The notes beneath the pieces were generated by a model. That model was given only the letters and a program-made list of their open reading frames with translations. It did not search any database and was not told the DNA's origin. The position numbers and the translations under genes were made by a program. Positions 6,501-9,183 of a stretch of 9,183 bases of DNA are shown one piece after another. Position 1 is the stretch's first letter; every line of letters starts with the position of its first letter. The stretch lies in assembly GCA_035273665.1 (NCBI GenBank), contig DATEOW010000029.1, positions 1 through 9,183 of the forward strand, read 5' to 3'. The DNA is from DATEEW01 sp035273665 (GTDB lineage: Bacteria; Pseudomonadota; Gammaproteobacteria; Burkholderiales; SG8-39).

Positions 6501-7303
6501 TAAAAAGCGGCGACCAAGTTTTGATCGGCTACCCCGCGCTTGTTGACGAAGGGGATAGCGTTGCCTTGGAAGTTTTCGATGCGCAGGAGCATGCAAGAGA
6601 AACGCATCGTGCAGGCTTGCGCCGTTTGTTCGCCCTTCAATTTAAAGAGCAGATCAAATACCTCGAGAAGAATTTGCCGGGTCTGCAAACCATGGCCATG
6701 CAATATTCGGCGCTGGGTGAAATAGCCGACCTTAAACGGCAATTGATCGCTGCGACGATCGACCGCACCTGCTTGGCGGATCCTTTGCCGGCGACCCAAG
6801 CGGCATTCGTGCAGCGGCGCAACGAGGCAAAACCGCGGCTCGCGCTTATCGCTCAGGAACTGGCGAGGCTTTGCGGCGGAATCCTGGGAGAATTCCAGGC
6901 GTTGAATAAAAAACTGCAAGGCTTCAAAGCTTTTCCGCAGACGCAGGACGATATTCAGGAACAGCTGGCGCGTCTATTGCCTAAAGACTTTATTGTTGCC
7001 ACACCTTATGAGCGGCTGCAGCATTTCCCGAGATATTTGAAGGCCGCGAGCCTCCGTTTGGACAAGTTACGCGCCGACCCGGCGCGAGATACCCGCGCCA
7101 TGAACGAATTGCAGCCTTTGATGACCCAATGGCTGCGCGAAGACGCTAAGGTGCGCAATCAGCGCGCGGAGAATCCGCAACTTGAGCAATTTCGCTGGCT
7201 GATGGAAGAATTGCGCGTACAACTTTTTGCGCAAGAACTGCGCACGCCGGTGCCCGTGTCTGTGAAGCGTTTGCAAAAGATGTGGGAATCGATGCGGCGC
7301 TAG
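3551..7303 (+). CDS. hrpA: ATP-dependent RNA helicase HrpA (DEAH/RHA family)
   Basis: This 1250-residue cytosolic helicase matches the usual HrpA length of about 1250-1300. The RecA1 domain has Walker A GETGSGKT (55-62), DEAH (152-155) and SAT (184-186). The RecA2 domain has TNVAETSLT (307-315) and QRAGRCGR (354-361). HA2/ratchet and OB-fold regions follow (roughly 425-680), then the long C-terminal DUF3418 region that distinguishes HrpA from HrpB. In E. coli HrpA is linked to mRNA processing and to dealing with stalled or collided ribosomes. Every helicase motif looks intact. The start is ATG 3551: an in-frame TAG at 3533-3535 leaves little room for another, though no good Shine-Dalgarno precedes it. 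An A8 tract at 5538-5545 falls just before DUF3418. The EI24 gene follows after 17 bp, so co-transcription is likely. Confidence 0.97.
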   Translation: MQESRLPQGLRSPEWLERRRANLPQLQFPEELPVSARREEIAAALLAHQVIIVSGETGSGKTTQLPKICLSLGRGVAGLIGHTQPRRLAARATATRIAQELKTELGQAVGYKIRFNDRSSPSSYIKLMTDGILLAESQNDHLLRAYDTIIIDEAHERSLNIDFLLGYLKKLLPRRPELKVIVTSATLDANRFSRHFADEQSRPAPVIEVSGRLYPVETRYRPPQKNEDGDVDINEAIADAASELARTGEGDVLVFLAGEREIREAAEVLRKHHPPHTEILPLYARLSAAEQERVFKPHTGRRIILATNVAETSLTVPGIRYVIDTGLARLKRYSYRNKVEQLRVEPIAQAAAKQRAGRCGRVAAGICIRLYEEEDFNKRPAHTDPEVLRSSLAAVILRMKSLGLGDVEDFPFLDAPAPKAIQDGYALLQELGAADDARALTAIGHQLAKLPVDPRIGRMILAGKNESCLTEILIIASALSVQDPRERPAERAQTADEAQKKFADEKSDYLGFLKLWNFFEEGLHHESQRKLHRACREHFLSFTRMREWRDVHAQLKELVAEMGWKFNDKAADYAQIHRALLTGLLGNVGLKTEEGNYLGARGIKFWIHPGSALARKAPRWIMAAELTETTRLYARCVAAIEAGWLEQVGAHLIKRHQYEPHWEKKPARVAAFERATLYGLPVYGNRRVHYGPVDPVVSREIFIRRALVEGDYETRAPFFIHNRRLQTQIEELEHKSRRPDVLVDDELIYAFYDSLIPSGIHNGAAFESWRKESEAGDPNLLFLRRQDLMRHEAAGITTAQFPHQLQLGGRTYALEYLHDPGGNRDGVTMTVPLIALNQVPAARTEWLVPGLLKEKVALLCKSLPQRVRHRLGPLATFAENFSAAVEPNDVSLTEAIARYARDTFQVEVPRDGFRLENLPTHLLMNFCVVDEHGRQLAMGRHLAQLRAELGSQAGEQFAAVAQPRVALQGLTDWVFGDLQEVMEIKSGDQVLIGYPALVDEGDSVALEVFDAQEHARETHRAGLRRLFALQFKEQIKYLEKNLPGLQTMAMQYSALGEIADLKRQLIAATIDRTCLADPLPATQAAFVQRRNEAKPRLALIAQELARLCGGILGEFQALNKKLQGFKAFPQTQDDIQEQLARLLPKDFIVATPYERLQHFPRYLKAASLRLDKLRADPARDTRAMNELQPLMTQWLREDAKVRNQRAENPQLEQFRWLMEELRVQLFAQELRTPVPVSVKRLQKMWESMRR

Positions 7304-7304
7304 C

Positions 7305-7315
7305 GGAGGAAAGGA
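7305..7315 (+). promoter_or_regulatory. Ribosome binding site fixing the EI24-domain gene start
   Basis: The purine tract GGAGGAAAGGA ends 5 nt before ATG 7321. It supports that start over the GTG at 7282, which would overlap the end of hrpA and add 13 residues of poor N-terminal character. Confidence 0.8.
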
Positions 7316-7320
7316 ATCGA

Positions 7321-8040
7321 ATGACCGATATTTTTGTCGCTTTCGCGCGGGGTTTCGGCAGCCTATTTCATCCTCGCATGCTTTGGCTGATGATCTGGCC
7401 GATGGTGGTGTCGGTCGTCCTTTGGGCCGCGGCTCTGTGGCTGTTCAGTGGGCAAATCATTCAGTGGCTACAGGAGTATTTCAATATCTCGCCGCTGGCG
7501 ACCTGGACTTCCCAATGGTTTTCCTTCGCGGCGGTCTCCGGCGCATTGGCGTGGCTCTTGTTATTACTGCTGTTTGTGCCATTGGTGCTTGTGACTGCGT
7601 CACTGATTATCGGTATTTTCGGCATGTCGACGATGGCCAACCATGTGGCGGAGCGCGAGTATCCGACTTTAGTGCGCAAGCATGGTGGAAGCATTGGGGC
7701 GATGGCCGTTAACGCTTTCTATGCGCTGTTCATCTTTCTTGTCCTGAGCATCGTCTCTTTGCCGCTTTGGTTCATTCCATTTTTGTGGCCGGTGTTGCCC
7801 GTCCTCCTTTTTGCATACTTTAACCAGCGCATGTTTCGGTTCGACGCTTTGGCGGAGCACGCGAGTAAAGAGGAGATGCGCACTATTTTTTCTCGTTATA
7901 GCGGTCGCATGTTCATTCTCGCGATCATGCTATCTCTCGTGGCGCACATTCCGATTCTTGGATTCTTTACGCCCGTGTTGGCCGGCCTCGCATACATCCA
8001 TTTTGGCCTTGCGCGTTTGGCAGAACTGAGGAGCGCCTGA
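7321..8040 (+). CDS. EI24 domain-containing (CysZ-like) inner-membrane protein
   Basis: The product has 239 residues with extensive hydrophobic segments at about 22-43, 70-101, 127-165 and 197-228. Several of these are long enough to be paired or re-entrant helices. The layout and motifs such as FARGFGSLFHPRMLWLMIWP at the N terminus, VLPVLLFAYFNQRMFRFDALAEHAS (158-182) and a C-terminal PILGFFTPVLAGLAYIHF match the EI24 superfamily. That superfamily includes the sulfate transporter CysZ. Sulfate transport is not shown here, since no sulfur-assimilation genes lie nearby. It starts 17 bp after hrpA and ends in a TGATG overlap with the CinA-like gene, so it is probably translated in coordination with that gene. 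Confidence 0.88.
   Translation: MTDIFVAFARGFGSLFHPRMLWLMIWPMVVSVVLWAAALWLFSGQIIQWLQEYFNISPLATWTSQWFSFAAVSGALAWLLLLLLFVPLVLVTASLIIGIFGMSTMANHVAEREYPTLVRKHGGSIGAMAVNAFYALFIFLVLSIVSLPLWFIPFLWPVLPVLLFAYFNQRMFRFDALAEHASKEEMRTIFSRYSGRMFILAIMLSLVAHIPILGFFTPVLAGLAYIHFGLARLAELRSA
8028..8033 (+). promoter_or_regulatory. Ribosome binding site of the CinA-like gene, inside the EI24 gene
   Basis: GAGGAG lies 6 nt before ATG 8040 and supports the start that overlaps the upstream TGA by one base. Confidence 0.75.
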
Positions 8041-8819
8041 TGGGCATCGGCCTTTTCGTGATCGGCGATGAAATCATGCGCGCGAAGAAGCAAGACCAGC
8101 ATTTCGCCAAGCTCGTGGAACTGCTCGGCCGTCGCGGCATGCATCTTTCTTGGGCGCAATACCTCGGTGACGAACCGCATCGGCTCGTGGCCGCGTTTAA
8201 ACGCAGCTTTGGCGAAGAGGACATCGTCTTCAGTTGCGGCGGGATCGGCGCAACGCCTGACGATCACACGCGCGCTTGCGTGGCCGAAGCACTTGGGGTT
8301 GAACTTGCGCTCCACCCCGAAGCTGAGGATTTGATTCATGCCGCTTTACAAAAGCGCAGTGGTACTCGTGCCACGGCGCAGCAACTACAGATGGGATTTT
8401 TTCCGGTCGGTGCGCGCATCGTGCCGAATCGCTTCAACGGCATTCCAGGTTTTTCCGTCGGCGACCATCATTTTTTTCCGGGCTTTCCGGAAATGGCTTG
8501 GCCGATGATGCAATGGCTGCTTGATGAGCGCTATGCACATTTGCATCACCAGATCGCGGAGGCGGAGGATGCGATTTACGTCTACGACGCTATGGAAAGC
8601 ACGTTGACGCCGCTAATGCAGGAAATCGAAATGAACTTCACGGGATTAAAGACATTTAGCTTGCCGCATTTGGGGGCGGGCGGCGTCCGCCGGCATGTGG
8701 AACTCGGGGTGCGAGGCGACCCAGCTCAGGTTGACGCAGCCATGCAGCGGCTGGTCAGAGGCATTGCGGAAGTCGGTGGCAGCTTCAGTGTCGAAGCGCC
8801 ACCGCGGTGTGACATGTGA
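8040..8819 (+). CDS. CinA-like protein with a stand-alone MoaB/Mog (molybdopterin-binding fold) domain
   Basis: The 259-residue product is usually annotated as competence/damage-inducible protein A or molybdopterin-binding protein. The N-terminal 170 or so residues are a MoCF/MoaB-Mog domain: GDEI (9-12), SCGGIG (65-70) and TPDDHT (72-77), corresponding to the family's GDE and GGxGxTxDD signatures. A smaller C-terminal part of about 80 residues resembles the CinA middle (KH-like) region. The nicotinamide-nucleotide amidase domain of full-length CinA (about 400 residues) is absent, so NMN deamidation cannot be assumed. The CinA MoCF domain is linked to ADP-ribose/nucleotide pyrophosphatase activity, and a similar role here is only inferred. 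The gene is coupled to the EI24 gene. Its TGA (8817-8819) directly abuts the convergent phasin stop. Confidence 0.9.
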   Translation: MGIGLFVIGDEIMRAKKQDQHFAKLVELLGRRGMHLSWAQYLGDEPHRLVAAFKRSFGEEDIVFSCGGIGATPDDHTRACVAEALGVELALHPEAEDLIHAALQKRSGTRATAQQLQMGFFPVGARIVPNRFNGIPGFSVGDHHFFPGFPEMAWPMMQWLLDERYAHLHHQIAEAEDAIYVYDAMESTLTPLMQEIEMNFTGLKTFSLPHLGAGGVRRHVELGVRGDPAQVDAAMQRLVRGIAEVGGSFSVEAPPRCDM

Positions 8820-9183
8820 TCAAACGGTTGCTTTAGTTGTGGTTGTGGCCGAAGCGATGCTCGTTTCCACAAATTCGCTTGCCTGTTTCGCCGCTTTGTT
8901 GAAGGTTTCATAGGCGGTCTGGCTCGCCGTCAGAGCGGACTTCAACGCGGTAGCTGCCGCATCGCTCCCCGGTACGCCGCTGATCGCAAAGCGGTCCAGG
9001 GCGTCGAAGGTTCGCTTGCTGACCTCGTCCGCTTGCGTTTTGAGAATCTCGCTGGTTTTAGCTTGCGCTTCGCTGGCGATTTCATAGACGCTGCGCGAAT
9101 ACGCGGTCAGGCCATCAATCGTCGGTTGTGCGGTCGCGCTTCCGATATCCAGCACGTCTTGCAATCGCCGAACATTGAAAAAG
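8820..9183 (-). CDS. Phasin family protein (PHA granule-associated), 5' end outside the window
   Basis: Phasins coat polyhydroxyalkanoate granules in the cytoplasm and control granule size and number. The visible 120 residues are the middle and C-terminal part. The frame is open to the window edge, beginning at FFNVRRLQDVLDIG. The typical length is about 180-190, so about a third is missing. The TTG at 9164 is internal. Recognisable phasin features are the YSRSVYEIASEAQAKTSEIL segment, a following amphipathic helix, an Ala-rich SDAAATALKSALTASQTAYETFNKAAKQA stretch in short blocks, and a Thr/Ala/Lys-rich tail. Its presence suggests that the organism makes PHA. The stop is immediately adjacent to the CinA-like stop, and no intrinsic terminator is evident between the two genes. 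Confidence 0.88.
   Translation of the reverse strand, partial: FFNVRRLQDVLDIGSATAQPTIDGLTAYSRSVYEIASEAQAKTSEILKTQADEVSKRTFDALDRFAISGVPGSDAAATALKSALTASQTAYETFNKAAKQASEFVETSIASATTTTKATV

Noticed and set aside
6314..6919. Open frame of 201 codons antisense to the hrpA 3' part
   Set aside because: It mirrors the DUF3418 coding region, shows no domain or ribosome binding site, and is best explained as a shadow.
7282..7320. GTG start for the EI24-domain protein
   Set aside because: It would overlap hrpA and ignore the strong ribosome binding site at 7305-7315 in front of ATG 7321.
8800..8809. CACCGCGGTG palindrome near the end of the CinA-like gene as a terminator
   Set aside because: It is a loopless 10-bp palindrome within coding sequence and has no T tract after it.
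1..9183. Mobile element, CRISPR array, defence system or phage signature
   Set aside because: I saw no terminal inverted repeats with a transposase, no spaced direct repeats, no integrase, and no defence-type domains in any gene; the window reads as housekeeping chromosome.

Overview
The window looks like ordinary chromosome of a betaproteobacterium. The evidence is a Burkholderiales-type phasin, a long HrpA with the C-terminal DUF3418 region, an EI24/CinA-like gene pair, and GC-rich codon use throughout. No rRNA, tRNA, CRISPR array, transposase, integrase or phage gene is visible. Coding density is very high, and the longest gap between genes is under 70 bp.

Left part (1-1771): the window opens inside riboflavin synthase alpha (ribE), which lacks only about ten N-terminal residues. 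Its stop codon overlaps the stop of a convergent gene for a small secreted coiled-coil protein. That gene lies directly behind a 75-residue hydrophilic, probably disordered protein, and the two form a minus-strand pair. Divergent from them is a four-helix membrane protein of unknown function. A plausible intrinsic terminator for ribE lies inside the 3' end of the coiled-coil gene.

Middle (1758-3487, minus strand): a two-gene operon encodes an NAD(P)-binding SDR/epimerase fused to a DoxX-like membrane domain, followed by a DUF2269 membrane protein coupled by a TGATG stop-start overlap. Together they suggest a membrane-associated redox module with unknown substrate.

Right part (3551-9183): hrpA, a DEAH/RHA-type RNA helicase of 1250 residues, is followed after 17 bp by an EI24-domain (CysZ-like) membrane protein. 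That gene overlaps by one nucleotide a stand-alone MoaB/Mog-domain CinA-like protein, so the three plus-strand genes probably form one transcription unit. A convergent phasin gene (polyhydroxyalkanoate granule coat) runs off the right edge. Its stop codon abuts the CinA-like stop.

I did not find a clear new system. The best candidates for a second look are the SDR-DoxX/DUF2269 pair, the unnamed membrane protein and small-protein cluster at 559-1771, and the homopolymer A tracts in the SDR and hrpA genes.
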